Assembly (NCBI RefSeq): GCF_001439685.1
Contig: NZ_JYLH01000005.1
Coordinates: forward strand, 248,001 to 312,000
Length of the DNA stretch: 64,000 nt
Source: Pseudomonas libanensis
GTDB taxonomy: Bacteria > Pseudomonadota > Gammaproteobacteria > Pseudomonadales > Pseudomonadaceae
Direction: 5' to 3'
Shown here piece after piece: positions 17,916 to 25,815 of this stretch. The position numbers and the translations under genes were made by a program. Below the pieces are notes generated by a model. That model was given only the letters and a program-made list of their open reading frames with translations, was not told the origin of the DNA and made no database searches. How positions within the stretch are numbered: position 1 is the first letter of the stretch; each line of letters starts with the position of its first letter.

Positions 17916-18254
17916 CTAGGGGTGGAAGGCTTGCTCGAACGTCGCGGTCAGGGAGTAGAGCCCGGCGCCCATGGGCGTAGGCTGGTAACCCCTGCAGCGA
18001 TACAACGCAGGTTCTGCCAGGGGTGCGGTCCAGTTGAACGCCTTGGCACCGGCATGGCGATCGAAAAAAGCGACAATCGCTTTGATCCGCGCTTCGTCAC
18101 CCACGAAGGTCAGTGGCCAGGACTGGGTCTTGTTGTTGATCCCATCCGCAGCCGTTTGCTGGTAGCCGTCGCCGAACTTGGCCGACTTGAGGCGAAACTC
18201 GACGCTGCCGACGGGTTCCACCTTGGGCACCCAAGTGAATATTTCTGTGCTCAT
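17916..18254 (-). CDS. minor tail protein M (lambda gpM-like)
   Basis: 112 residues from MSTEIFTWVPKVEPVGSVEF, as in lambda gpM (109). Family features are the N-terminal W-P pair, FRLKSAKFGDGYQQTAADGI, and the C-terminal SLTATFEQAF. It forms part of the tip complex between the tape measure and gpL. It is in the conserved order H-M-L-K-I-J. Confidence 0.9.
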   Translation of the reverse strand: MSTEIFTWVPKVEPVGSVEFRLKSAKFGDGYQQTAADGINNKTQSWPLTFVGDEARIKAIVAFFDRHAGAKAFNWTAPLAEPALYRCRGYQPTPMGAGLYSLTATFEQAFHP

Positions 18255-18282
18255 GTTATCTCCAGGCGTAAGCCGTTGGTGG

Positions 18283-19443
18283 TCAGCGGCCGTTGATCGC
18301 CGACCAGATTTGCCCGCCCGGCTTGAGGTCGCGGGCGATCTGTTCAGCAGCACCCTGGCGGGCTGAGCCGGCATAGGCGCGGGCGACGTTCTGGGCGTTG
18401 GTGTCGGTGCCTGAGCCCTGGCCGTCGGCGACGTTGATGGTTTGCTGGATTACCACCTGGTTGCTGCAGGTAGTGCCCGACGGGCCGCCGCCTAAAGCGC
18501 GTACGCCGAGGGAGCCGTCGGAACCTCGGCTCAGAGGCATGATGGCTTCGGGGCCGGCTTCGCCGAAGAGGGCCATGGGGGCCAGTGTGGGGCTGGTCGC
18601 AATGGAGTTGGTGAATACCCCCCCATTGGCATACTTAATGCCGGAGACATTGAGTTCATTTTGATACCCGCTTGGCCCCAGCACTGAACCTGCTGGAACA
18701 GAAGGGCTCAACCAACTGGTGATGGCCGAGCCGGCCAAACTGAACAACGACTTCAGGGCACTAGAGGCCGCCGTTTTGGCAGCCATCGCCGCCATGTCTT
18801 TAAGTACCGAGGTGGCAAAGTCAGAGAAGTTGAACTTCCCCGTAGTCGCAAACGTCAGGACCGCGGCGTCCATCTTTTCAAAAGCACTGGCGAACACCGC
18901 CTTCGATTGCTCGGCTGCCGTACCTGCGCTAGTAGAATACTCTTTGAACGCGGCACTGGCGCCTTCGCGCCAATCATCGAGCAGCTGGGTCATATCGGCG
19001 AAATTACTTTTAACCTGCCCAGTTTTTTCTTCACTCAGAAGAGCCATCCCCTCCTGATCCGATGAAGCTGCATCCCCATACGGCCCACCCGTTGGAAACT
19101 TCAGCCCCGCCCGCTCGGTGTAATTGGACTGCGCCTCCAGCGCACCCACAAAATCATTCTGCGCACTCTGGCTCTGCTTGAGCACTTGCACCAGTTGCGC
19201 ATTTTTTTGAATAAAATTTTCCGCCGCGTCCGTGGCCGGATCATAGGCCTTTTGAAAGGCCTTGAACTGGCCGGACGTGACCTGTAGCGCCGCTGCGGCA
19301 GAGGCGCTGACCTTTTTACTGGCATACTCGATCTTCTGCTGCATCTCGCGCATGCTGTTTTCGGTAATCCGTGACGCCTTCGCCAGGGCCTGCTCCAGGC
19401 TGCCGAGGTTGAGCGTCAGATTACCCTGGGAAGCAGTTGCCAT
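18283..19443 (-). CDS. F-type tail tape-measure protein (lambda gpH C-terminal-like)
   Basis: 386 residues from MATASQGNLTLNLGSLEQAL. The N-terminal half is alpha-helical and polar, with Gln/Ala/Lys-rich coiled coil. The C-terminal half has the conserved tape-measure end: FNFSDFATSVLKDMAAMAAK, a short hydrophobic stretch, then GGVFTNSIATSPTLAPMALFGEAGPEAIMPL. Lambda gpH has 853 residues, so this protein is very short and predicts a short flexible tail. It lies directly after G/T, as in lambda. Confidence 0.88.
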   Translation of the reverse strand: MATASQGNLTLNLGSLEQALAKASRITENSMREMQQKIEYASKKVSASAAAALQVTSGQFKAFQKAYDPATDAAENFIQKNAQLVQVLKQSQSAQNDFVGALEAQSNYTERAGLKFPTGGPYGDAASSDQEGMALLSEEKTGQVKSNFADMTQLLDDWREGASAAFKEYSTSAGTAAEQSKAVFASAFEKMDAAVLTFATTGKFNFSDFATSVLKDMAAMAAKTAASSALKSLFSLAGSAITSWLSPSVPAGSVLGPSGYQNELNVSGIKYANGGVFTNSIATSPTLAPMALFGEAGPEAIMPLSRGSDGSLGVRALGGGPSGTTCSNQVVIQQTINVADGQGSGTDTNAQNVARAYAGSARQGAAEQIARDLKPGGQIWSAINGR

Positions 19444-19463
19444 AGGTTTCTCCGGGTCATGGA

Positions 19464-19485
19464 TAAAACCCGCCGAAACGGGTTT
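19464..19485 (-). terminator. terminator-like hairpin between gpT and tape-measure genes
   Basis: Minus-strand stem AAACCCG, 6-nt loop, CGGGTTT and a T-run. It lies in the 62-bp gap upstream of the tape-measure ATG. Confidence 0.5.
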
Positions 19486-19505
19486 CAAGGAAAGTGGCGT
19501 CGTCC

Positions 19506-19760
19506 TTAACGCCACTCGTTCATCGCACGTTCGAGCGACACACCCCGGCGCAGCTCATGGGGCATGAAATCAATCAGCTCGGCCGTGCCGCCGCCCAACC
19601 GGTGGGTCTGCAGCGCCACCAACGCGCTGCCCGCCTCCAGCCGCCTACCGGCGTGCAGGGAACCATATCGGTCGATATAGCGTCCCCAGGCCAGGGCTTC
19701 GTGGTAGGTCATGCGTTCTTTGGCTTCGGCGATCGTGCGGCCACCCACTCCGTTCAGCAC
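19506..19760 (-). CDS. gpT-like tail assembly extension (DUF4035-like), likely made by -1 frameshift from gpG
   Basis: 84 codons if the GTG at 19760 is used, but the frame stays open back to 19826, past the gpG stop at 19790. The translation has TIAEAKERMTYHEALAWGRY and LVALQTHRLGGGTAELIDFM, matching the small T proteins of lambda-like tails. In lambda, T is only made as a G-T fusion by a -1 ribosomal slip. Here the T frame is the -1 frame relative to G. No canonical slippery heptamer is found in the overlap; the best place is at GCA-AAG just before the G stop. Confidence 0.7.
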   Translation of the reverse strand: MLNGVGGRTIAEAKERMTYHEALAWGRYIDRYGSLHAGRRLEAGSALVALQTHRLGGGTAELIDFMPHELRRGVSLERAMNEWR

Positions 19761-19789
19761 CAGTTCGTGCCAGAACTCATCGGCGACCG

Positions 19790-20140
19790 TCAGCTCTTTG
19801 CGCCGCCACCTTGAGTGCCATTGACCTCATTGACTGCATTGAGGATCACAAACCCCAATGACGGCTCAAGCCCGAAGGCATCGTCGTAACTCAGGGCTTC
19901 ATCACCCTCGGCACCCAGCGACACTGAGGCCGCGAGGTAGCTTGCATTGCGGCTCTGTGTCGACTCGCCCTGGCTGAACAGACGCTCGATCACGCCGAAC
20001 GACTGGCGGCGGATGTGCAACGTGAAGGTGTCGGTGACTTCCTTGCCGGTTTTGCTGTCCAGATGCGTCCAGCTGATCTCTTTCTTCACCGGTTGGCCAT
20101 CGACGATGCCGCCCTTGGCTTTCAGTTGTTTGAGGTTCAT
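19790..20140 (-). CDS. tail assembly chaperone G (lambda gpG-like)
   Basis: 116 residues starting MNLKQLKAKGGIVDG and ending NGTQGGGAKS. Position between the tube gene and T/tape measure, small size, acidic C-terminal half and the overlapping -1 frame fit lambda gpG, the chaperone that coats the tape measure during assembly. The stop at 19790 lies inside the open T frame. Confidence 0.82.
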   Translation of the reverse strand: MNLKQLKAKGGIVDGQPVKKEISWTHLDSKTGKEVTDTFTLHIRRQSFGVIERLFSQGESTQSRNASYLAASVSLGAEGDEALSYDDAFGLEPSLGFVILNAVNEVNGTQGGGAKS

Positions 20141-20148
20141 GGCGTCTC

Positions 20149-20640
20149 TCAGGCTTTCTTGATCCAGGCGCTGGCGCCGGTGCGTTGGATAGTGACGGTG
20201 GTGGTTACGACGGCGTTCAGTGCAAAGTTGAACGGGAAGTCCGACACGTAGCCGTCGAAAGTGAACCAGGTACGGGTTGCCGGCAGTTCAAAGCCATCGC
20301 CCTTGGCGTTCAGGGTAGGTAGCACGTCCTTGCCGTCGGACCAGCCCACCGCCCACTTCACACCGGTATCGCCCTTGGCTTCAGACAGCTGGTGCAGGCG
20401 GATATGGCTGGCGTTGGTCGGGTCGGCATTCAGGCCCAAGCTCGCAGTGCCTGGAGTGCGCAAACCTTTCTTGTAGCTGCGCTCTTCGGCATTGAGGCTG
20501 GTGTCTTCAATCTGCTCGGCCGGCGCGCCGCCCGGTTCGAATGAAGTGGCGTGCTCGATTTCCAGCACGGTGTAGGGCCCGGTGCCGGAGGCCGGCGGGA
20601 CGAGGGCAAAAATCTGGGTACCTTGAGTAAGAATCGACAT
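20149..20640 (-). CDS. F-type major tail tube protein (gpV-like)
   Basis: 163 residues from [16 protein letters not shown]. The N-terminal part has the tube-protein pattern [16 protein letters not shown] and [21 protein letters not shown], and a beta-rich core follows. No sheath gene is nearby in this module, so the tail is non-contractile. It is the first gene of the flexible-tail module and is preceded by a strong terminator-like hairpin (20662-20682). Confidence 0.88.
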   Translation of the reverse strand: MSILTQGTQIFALVPPASGTGPYTVLEIEHATSFEPGGAPAEQIEDTSLNAEERSYKKGLRTPGTASLGLNADPTNASHIRLHQLSEAKGDTGVKWAVGWSDGKDVLPTLNAKGDGFELPATRTWFTFDGYVSDFPFNFALNAVVTTTVTIQRTGASAWIKKA

Positions 20641-20661
20641 CGAGTGTTCTCCATGAACAAT

Positions 20662-20682
20662 AAAAAACCCGCGAAGGCGGGC
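20662..20682 (-). terminator. intrinsic terminator between R-type and F-type modules
   Basis: Minus-strand CCCGC, loop CTTC, GCGGG then TTTTTT. A compact, strong-looking terminator placed exactly between the last R-type-side gene and the F-type tube gene. Confidence 0.75.
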
Positions 20683-20732
20683 TGTGGGGTGCAACGGCTG
20701 TGTTGCTGGGTACTAGGCAGGTCGAGCCGCGA

Positions 20733-20930
20733 TCAGGGCGCCGGTTTACCATCCAGGTAAGGCGGTACATTCGGGTCCGGTTCTCGGCTCTTGATCAGGT
20801 CGACCAATGCCTGGTTGCTCTGGGCCAAGAGTCGAATGGCCGCGTTGAGCGCCAGTTGGCCATCAGTCTGGGTTTGCAGGGCGGCGATCAAGCGGTTGAT
20901 CGCGGCCAATTCTTCGTCGTTCATAGGCAT
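20733..20930 (-). CDS. small hypothetical helical protein at module junction
   Basis: 65 residues (or 63 from the second Met). Mostly one amphipathic helix rich in Leu, Ala and Gln (LAAINRLIAALQTQ, LNAAIRLLAQSNQALVDLI), with a proline-rich end. It lies after gene D and before the F-type tube gene. It might be a tape-measure-bound or assembly factor. No family is recognised. Confidence 0.6.
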   Translation of the reverse strand: MPMNDEELAAINRLIAALQTQTDGQLALNAAIRLLAQSNQALVDLIKSREPDPNVPPYLDGKPAP

Positions 20931-20996
20931 CTTGATTCCTGTATCACGTCAGGTAGGCAGGGGGTGGGGAGCGTCAACAATGCGCAGCGGTGACGA

Positions 20997-22007
20997 TCAA
21001 GACGCCAACCCACCGGCCATGATCGAACTGCGATACCCCGTCGCCGGGTCGCCAACGTGGGTCACTTGGATAATCGACCAACGCCCCTGCATATACGAAG
21101 GCCAGGTTTCATCCAGCACCAGCAAGCCTTCGGCAGCAAGCAATGGGTTACCAGGGCAATCGATCTGTAATTTCAAACCTTCACGGCCCACCCGCCGCAG
21201 TTCGCCTTCGGCCACGGCACGGGCTTCGGCTTCGTTCTGGCAGCGCTGACGCAAGGTTTTGAATGGGGCAATCCCTACTTGGACCACGCGCTGCTTGCCG
21301 GCGGCGGCGTCCCACCAGCTGACGCGGCTGCCCATGTATTTGGAGCGGGCTTTTTCGTCGAGCTTGGCGGTAATGAAGGCGTGCTCACCGGGCCGGTTGT
21401 CCTCGGTCACCGATAATTTCACTGGCGGCAATAGCTGACCGGAGAGTGATTTGGCCTGCCCCGCCTCGGCCAGTACATAGAGTTCGTTGAACGGCTTGGT
21501 GACCGCGTTGTAGCGCTTGGCCAGGCGAGTGATGAAGGCCATGTCGCTTTCATTGGACTGGTCGATGTGCGCAATCGCAATGCCGTCCAGCGTCGGTGCC
21601 ACTCGCGGTGAAAAACCATGGCGGCTGACCAGTTGGCGAAACAATGCCCCCAATGTCGTCGGCCCGTGGCTGGCGGAGCGGCGCTGGCGGTACCCGCTCT
21701 TATCCACCTCACTGAAGGGCGCGGCCGTGGCCACGATCATCAGGCGCATCGGAAACAACACTGGGGTTCGTTGGGTGACGACAAACTCGCCTTTTTCCAC
21801 CAAACCGGTTTCCTGGTAACCGACGCGCAGGCCGATCTTGCCACTCAGGCTGGGCAGCCCCTCCAGCCCTTCGATATTGAGGGTCAATTCCAGGCGGTCA
21901 GTCTGGATACCGGCAGCGTCGGTGTGGCTCCAGTGCATCAGGCGTTGATTGAGCAGCGCCGCGTTGGCGCCGTAGAACTCTACGATCGGGGTAAATCCCT
22001 GTGCCAT
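20997..22007 (-). CDS. late control protein D, R-type tail hub (P2 gpD-like)
   Basis: 336 residues from MAQGFTPIVEFYGANAALL. Features of the gpD/gp27-type hub are the early tyrosine-glycine beta-barrel, RLELTLNIEGLEGLPSLSGKI, and the central FITRLAKRYNAVTKPFNELYVLAEAGQ. gpD sits at the centre of the baseplate on top of the gpV spike and connects it to the tube. The order U-X-D after the tape measure is as in P2. Confidence 0.92.
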   Translation of the reverse strand: MAQGFTPIVEFYGANAALLNQRLMHWSHTDAAGIQTDRLELTLNIEGLEGLPSLSGKIGLRVGYQETGLVEKGEFVVTQRTPVLFPMRLMIVATAAPFSEVDKSGYRQRRSASHGPTTLGALFRQLVSRHGFSPRVAPTLDGIAIAHIDQSNESDMAFITRLAKRYNAVTKPFNELYVLAEAGQAKSLSGQLLPPVKLSVTEDNRPGEHAFITAKLDEKARSKYMGSRVSWWDAAAGKQRVVQVGIAPFKTLRQRCQNEAEARAVAEGELRRVGREGLKLQIDCPGNPLLAAEGLLVLDETWPSYMQGRWSIIQVTHVGDPATGYRSSIMAGGLAS

Positions 22008-22016
22008 GCAGCCTCC

Positions 22017-22229
22017 TTAATCCCACGCCAGCACGGGGCGCACGGCCGCCGGCCTGGCTTGCATCTCAGGCACGATCACCCATACGCCGGCCGGCAATAC
22101 CGGACCGTATTCAGCCAGTTCAGGGTTCAAGCGCCAGAGGGTTTCTTCCGCCGTATCATCGCAACGCCCCAGCTCGCGGTAGAGCAACAGGTTGACCGAA
22201 TCACCGGCGATACTTCGCACTCTACGCAT
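22017..22229 (-). CDS. tail protein X (P2 gpX-like)
   Basis: 70 residues from MRRVRSIAGDSVNLLLYREL. A LysM-like small protein, DTAEETLWRLNPELAEYGPVL, with a tryptophan close to the end. P2 gpX (67 residues) has the same size and neighbours. It overlaps the U gene by 8 bp. Confidence 0.88.
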   Translation of the reverse strand: MRRVRSIAGDSVNLLLYRELGRCDDTAEETLWRLNPELAEYGPVLPAGVWVIVPEMQARPAAVRPVLAWD

Positions 22230-22608
22230 TGACGAATTCCTCCAGTTCCAGGGTCCAGGCCATGACCATGGCGGTGCCGTCATCGATCACGTTGCTTTGG
22301 GTTTCCACCACCGAATTGATCCGCCACAGGCCCCAATTACGGCCGATGCCATCGACCAACGGCAAAGGCGCCCGCGCATTTTGCAACGCGCGCAGTTCGT
22401 CCAGGCGCTGCATACCGGTGGCGTACATGGCTGTACCGCTGAACGTGAGCTTTTCCAGCTTCTGGCCGTTCTGCCGCGACTGGGGTTTGCTGGCAATAAT
22501 CGCCAGGTCACTCCAGCCGCCGTCGCTGTTGCGGATCAACGACGAATAGGCAAAGCCTCGGGACAAACCAAAGATAAAGTCGCCGAGTACCATTTGTTGT
22601 CGCATCAA
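22222..22608 (-). CDS. tail protein U (P2 gpU-like)
   Basis: 128 residues starting MMRQQMVLGDFIFGLSRGF. The family pattern MVLGDFIF at the start and WTLELEEFVNA at the end are visible. gpU is a tail-completion or tube-terminator protein in P2-like tails. It overlaps both the tape-measure and X genes. Confidence 0.88.
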   Translation of the reverse strand: MMRQQMVLGDFIFGLSRGFAYSSLIRNSDGGWSDLAIIASKPQSRQNGQKLEKLTFSGTAMYATGMQRLDELRALQNARAPLPLVDGIGRNWGLWRINSVVETQSNVIDDGTAMVMAWTLELEEFVNA

Positions 22609-24428
22609 TCACCTCCTGGAGGATCGGCCAGTGCCGCGTTGCGCCGGATGCCAAGGGAATCGGTGACCATGGGCATGCATTGAAATTGCAGGGCCTGGAT
22701 CACCTGGTTGACGACCTGCTGGGCATCGGCAGGGTTGACGCCGGTGATCTGGATACTCGGCGCTATCGTGACCTGGACGTTGTCGGTGCGGGCACTGTTG
22801 AGCTCCTTGCTTAGTGCATTGGGCGCGGGCAAGCGATCATTTGAGCTGAACAATTTGTCACCGAGCCAACTGCCTGCTTCGCTGCCCAGCAAACCACCGA
22901 TGGCGCCGCCGACTGCGGTGCCGATACCAGGGAAAACCAGGGTGCCGAGCGCGGCGCCGGCGGATGCTCCCGCCCAGGCGCCGCCTGCGGTGCTAAGGCC
23001 AGCACCGACGGCCTTGGCGTCGCCATTGCGTACGCCCTGGACCACGTCAACGGCGGTGTCGACATACTTCAGCGGGCCAAGACGGCGGGCGCCGGCAGAC
23101 TCCAGCTTACTCATCACACCCAACAGCCCCGAAGCCGGTACTTTTGGCGAGGGAGTCACCACGGGCATGACTGAACGCTCATGACTGACGGTCTGTGAGT
23201 GTGGCTGGGTCGTTGCGCGAGCTTCGGAAGGCAGGGGCAGGCCCCTGCGTTCCAAGGCTTCAATCAGCCCCGGGGCTCTACTTGGGATCGAATGACGCAG
23301 ATCAGTGTGAGTCGTTCGGTTATTGGCCTGGGCACCACGCGGCTGCAAACCTTGCACGGGTGCTCCGGCATGGAAACCGTTGGACTGCGCCGGGGATAAG
23401 GGCTTGATGAAGCGCTCAGACAGACTGCGCAGCGTCGACATCACGCCAGCGTTTTTCACAGGTGCCCGCTTTGTAATCGCCGGCCTCGCCACAGACGCCT
23501 GTTTCTTCTGCGCGTTGCGCGCCTTCTGGTTTTTCTGCGACTTGGGCCTATTGCTACCCTTTTTCTTGGCAGCAGAGCCTCTGCGACTGGAGCGGCGACT
23601 GCTCAGTGAGGCTTGGGTTGCAGTGGCGCAGCAGCATGACTGATCCTTTTTAAAGCCGTCGCTCTTGAACAGTTTGCCAACCACTCCAGGCAGTTTGCCC
23701 AGCGTCACGTCGACCACATTGCTCGTCACCCGACTTTTGATCGTGTCTCCCAAACCTGAGAAAAAGCCGGTCACCACAGGTGAAAACACCGGCAGAATCA
23801 CCGCCTCAGCGGTTTTCACAGTGGTAGCGGCTGCTGGCGATGTGCTGGCCCAGGCATTGGCACCGTCCATCACGTCGGTCTTTTTTTGAAGCCACAGGTC
23901 TTCCCAGAGTACCGGTGCTGGCTTGAGCGTCGTGGAGAGCCGCTCCTCACTTTTTGAGGACGCCTCGCGCAGCTGCGCTATGGTTTTTTCCTTGATGGCT
24001 GGCGCAGCAAACGATTGTTGAAAGGCCGCGACCGGATCGAGGCTCTTTACCTCGCGCAGCGTCATGGCTTCACGGATCAGCCGCAGTTCTTGCGATGTGC
24101 TCGACGTAACTTCGGTGGTTGTCGTCTGATCGCTGCGTTTTTCGATTTTGGACGGTTCAATGCCCATCGCCTTAAGCTGCGGCAAGGAGGCTTGCAGCGC
24201 GTCCACACTATCGCGCAGTAACCCCAGGGACAGCGAAAGACCCTGGAGTTGCAAGCCGGCATTGGTCAGCTCCAGGCCCATCGAGGACAATGGAGCCGCC
24301 TCTGCATGACTTTCAGATGCCAACGGGCCCGGGTTAACACTATCGGCACCCTTTGCGCCGCCTGCGTTGCTGAATACACCCTGGCCATCCTTGACCATGG
24401 CATATGCGAGCGAATACTTGTCCTGCAT
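22605..24428 (-). CDS. R-type tail tape-measure protein (P2 gpT-like)
   Basis: 607 residues. The N-terminal part is helical (LSSMGLELTNAGLQLQGLSL). Around residues 265-325 there is a striking insertion: a Cys-Cys-Cys-Cys-like patch (QSCCCATATQ) followed by about 55 residues very rich in Lys, Arg, Ser and Gln. Near residue 500 comes the hydrophobic glycine-rich region (WAGASAGAALGTLVFPGIG), typical of contractile-tail tape measures. At about 1.5 angstrom per residue the length suggests a tail of roughly 90 nm. The gene starts 6 bp after the E' stop. Confidence 0.85.
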   Translation of the reverse strand: MQDKYSLAYAMVKDGQGVFSNAGGAKGADSVNPGPLASESHAEAAPLSSMGLELTNAGLQLQGLSLSLGLLRDSVDALQASLPQLKAMGIEPSKIEKRSDQTTTTEVTSSTSQELRLIREAMTLREVKSLDPVAAFQQSFAAPAIKEKTIAQLREASSKSEERLSTTLKPAPVLWEDLWLQKKTDVMDGANAWASTSPAAATTVKTAEAVILPVFSPVVTGFFSGLGDTIKSRVTSNVVDVTLGKLPGVVGKLFKSDGFKKDQSCCCATATQASLSSRRSSRRGSAAKKKGSNRPKSQKNQKARNAQKKQASVARPAITKRAPVKNAGVMSTLRSLSERFIKPLSPAQSNGFHAGAPVQGLQPRGAQANNRTTHTDLRHSIPSRAPGLIEALERRGLPLPSEARATTQPHSQTVSHERSVMPVVTPSPKVPASGLLGVMSKLESAGARRLGPLKYVDTAVDVVQGVRNGDAKAVGAGLSTAGGAWAGASAGAALGTLVFPGIGTAVGGAIGGLLGSEAGSWLGDKLFSSNDRLPAPNALSKELNSARTDNVQVTIAPSIQITGVNPADAQQVVNQVIQALQFQCMPMVTDSLGIRRNAALADPPGGD

Positions 24429-24433
24429 CCCGC

Positions 24434-24604
24434 TTACTCCTGTTTAACGCCAAGGCGAGTGATCGCAATGTCGTAGCGGCGCAATGCTTTTCCGGCGTCC
24501 CAGTCGAGGATCTCCGCCTCATTGACCGAGTAGATCAGCGGCACCACATCGAGGATTACGTCGATGTCGCGCTGCGAAAGAAGTCCGCCGGTTGATTTAA
24601 AAAA
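24434..24604 (-). CDS. E' extension of tail assembly chaperone, read by -1 frameshift
   Basis: This region is open in the -1 frame relative to E from the slippery site onwards. The translation runs FFKSTGGLLSQRDIDVIL, then VVPLIYSVNEAEILDWDAG, KALRRYDIAITRLGVKQE and a stop at 24434. There is no good start codon of its own. In P2 the E' part is only made as E+E' fusion by -1 slippage at T TTT TTG. The stop lies 6 bp before the tape-measure ATG, exactly the P2 arrangement. Confidence 0.85.
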   Translation of the reverse strand, partial: FFKSTGGLLSQRDIDVILDVVPLIYSVNEAEILDWDAGKALRRYDIAITRLGVKQE

Positions 24605-25128
24605 TCGTCGATGCGCTCCTGCAGTTCCGTCCAGTCGGGCACGGTCAAACCGGCCAGGTCAGGGATCATCAGGCCGGTGCAATGGGCGGTGATGAACTCG
24701 GCGCGCTCTTTATTGGTGGCAAGCTTTTTCATCACTTTGGTGGCGCGCAGGGCGGGCATTTCCAGGGGCAGTTCGGTCAGGGTTCGGCCGGCTGCGTCCA
24801 GGGGCAATAGCAACTGGATGGGTTGGTCGTGGGGTGTCGCGTCCTGTGCGTTCAGGAAGAACGACGCAGGGCGCGTCGACATCTCATGTACGTACTGGGC
24901 AATGCTCACGTAGTCCGGGCGCTTGAGTTGATCGAGCTCTTTTTCCGACAGGCCGGTGGCGAGTTTCGCCAGTTCAAAGAACTGGTCGTCCTCGTCATCA
25001 CCGGCCCGGGCCAGCGCGTCTTTTTGCGCGGCGTAGAACAACGGTTTGAGTTGAACCTGCTGGATCGTTGCGCCGGTATCGGCGGTGATCGGGGCCAGCA
25101 GGAGGTGCAACGGTGGCATCCAGGCCAT
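24556..25128 (-). CDS. R-type tail assembly chaperone E
   Basis: About 190 residues from MAWMPPLHLLLAP, preceded by AAGGA at 7-8 nt; the open frame reaches 25278 but that part runs through a REP element. Acidic and helical. It ends QPADFFRSATST in the 0 frame. P2 gpE and E+E' are chaperones for the tape measure. The protein is about twice as long as P2 E (~91), with the N-terminal half resembling a conserved tail protein of unknown role. Confidence 0.85.
   Translation of the reverse strand: MAWMPPLHLLLAPITADTGATIQQVQLKPLFYAAQKDALARAGDDEDDQFFELAKLATGLSEKELDQLKRPDYVSIAQYVHEMSTRPASFFLNAQDATPHDQPIQLLLPLDAAGRTLTELPLEMPALRATKVMKKLATNKERAEFITAHCTGLMIPDLAGLTVPDWTELQERIDDFLNQPADFFRSATST
24598..24604 (-). 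promoter_or_regulatory. programmed -1 frameshift slippery site T TTT TTA
   Basis: On the minus strand the E codons read GAT-TTT-TTA, giving the canonical heptamer T TTT TTA in the correct phase (X XXY YYZ). The -1 frame behind it is open up to 24434. It differs from the P2 site only in the last base. Confidence 0.85.
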
Positions 25129-25190
25129 GGGGCAGTTCCTTGATGAACGGTATTGAAAAGCACGGAAATCCAAATCTGAGCACGGTCCCT

Positions 25191-25276
25191 GTGGGAGCTG
25201 GCTTGCCTGCGATAGCATCAACTCGGTGCTCCAGACACACCGAGTCGCCTGCATCGCGGGCAAGCCCGGCTCCCAC
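25191..25276. repeat. REP doublet (REPIN) inside the tailocin operon
   Basis: Inverted pair of Pseudomonas REP units: GTGGGAGCTGGCTTGCCTGC on the left and GCGGGCAAGCCCGGCTCCCAC-type sequence on the right, with an inner palindrome (ACTCGGTG/ACACCGAGT). It sits between the tail tube gene and the E start. It can form a large hairpin in the mRNA. Confidence 0.88.
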
Positions 25277-25308
25277 ATTGACCGTGCCCTCTTGGATTGC
25301 AGTTATCC

Positions 25309-25815
25309 TTACGGCATGAGCACGGCGCGGCGCGCATCGCCAAGAATGTCGACGCCGTTGAGCACGAACTTCTGGGTGCGCACGTCGATGTCGATCACCG
25401 AAATGCCATTTTCCAGACGGTTGTAGGTACGGCAGGACAGTTCCAGCGTGGTGAGCGCCTTGTCGCCCATCTTCAGCTTCGCCTCCTCCAGGGATTTGAG
25501 CTTGCCGCCGACGGTGTGGTAGGTGAAGTAGGTCTTGCCGTCCTGGTCCTGGCCGGCTTCCCGCACATTCAGCAGGATGTCGTCACCCATGCGCACGCCC
25601 AGGGCCAGCATGATTTCCGGGCCGGCACCTTGGAGGACCAAGGTGGCATTGAGCACCTTGCCGCTCTTGGCCATTTCTTCGGCGATGAAACGCCCGCCGG
25701 ACATGGCTTCCATGTCGAACTCGATCTTCGGCGGGGTGAACTCTTCCACGGTTGCGGACAACGGCAGGCCTTGAAGGGTGGCCGCAATGGCCTGTCTGAC
25801 TCGGTTGGTAAACAT
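25309..25815 (-). CDS. R-type tail tube protein (P2 FII-like)
   Basis: 168 residues starting MFTNRVRQAIAATLQGLPLS. Family signatures are VEEFTPPKIEFDMEAMSGGR, LVLQGAGPEIMLALGVRMG and the C-terminal YNRLENGISVIDIDVRTQKF. It builds the inner tube driven through the envelope when the sheath contracts. The ATG overlaps the sheath stop region by one base. Confidence 0.95.
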   Translation of the reverse strand: MFTNRVRQAIAATLQGLPLSATVEEFTPPKIEFDMEAMSGGRFIAEEMAKSGKVLNATLVLQGAGPEIMLALGVRMGDDILLNVREAGQDQDGKTYFTYHTVGGKLKSLEEAKLKMGDKALTTLELSCRTYNRLENGISVIDIDVRTQKFVLNGVDILGDARRAVLMP

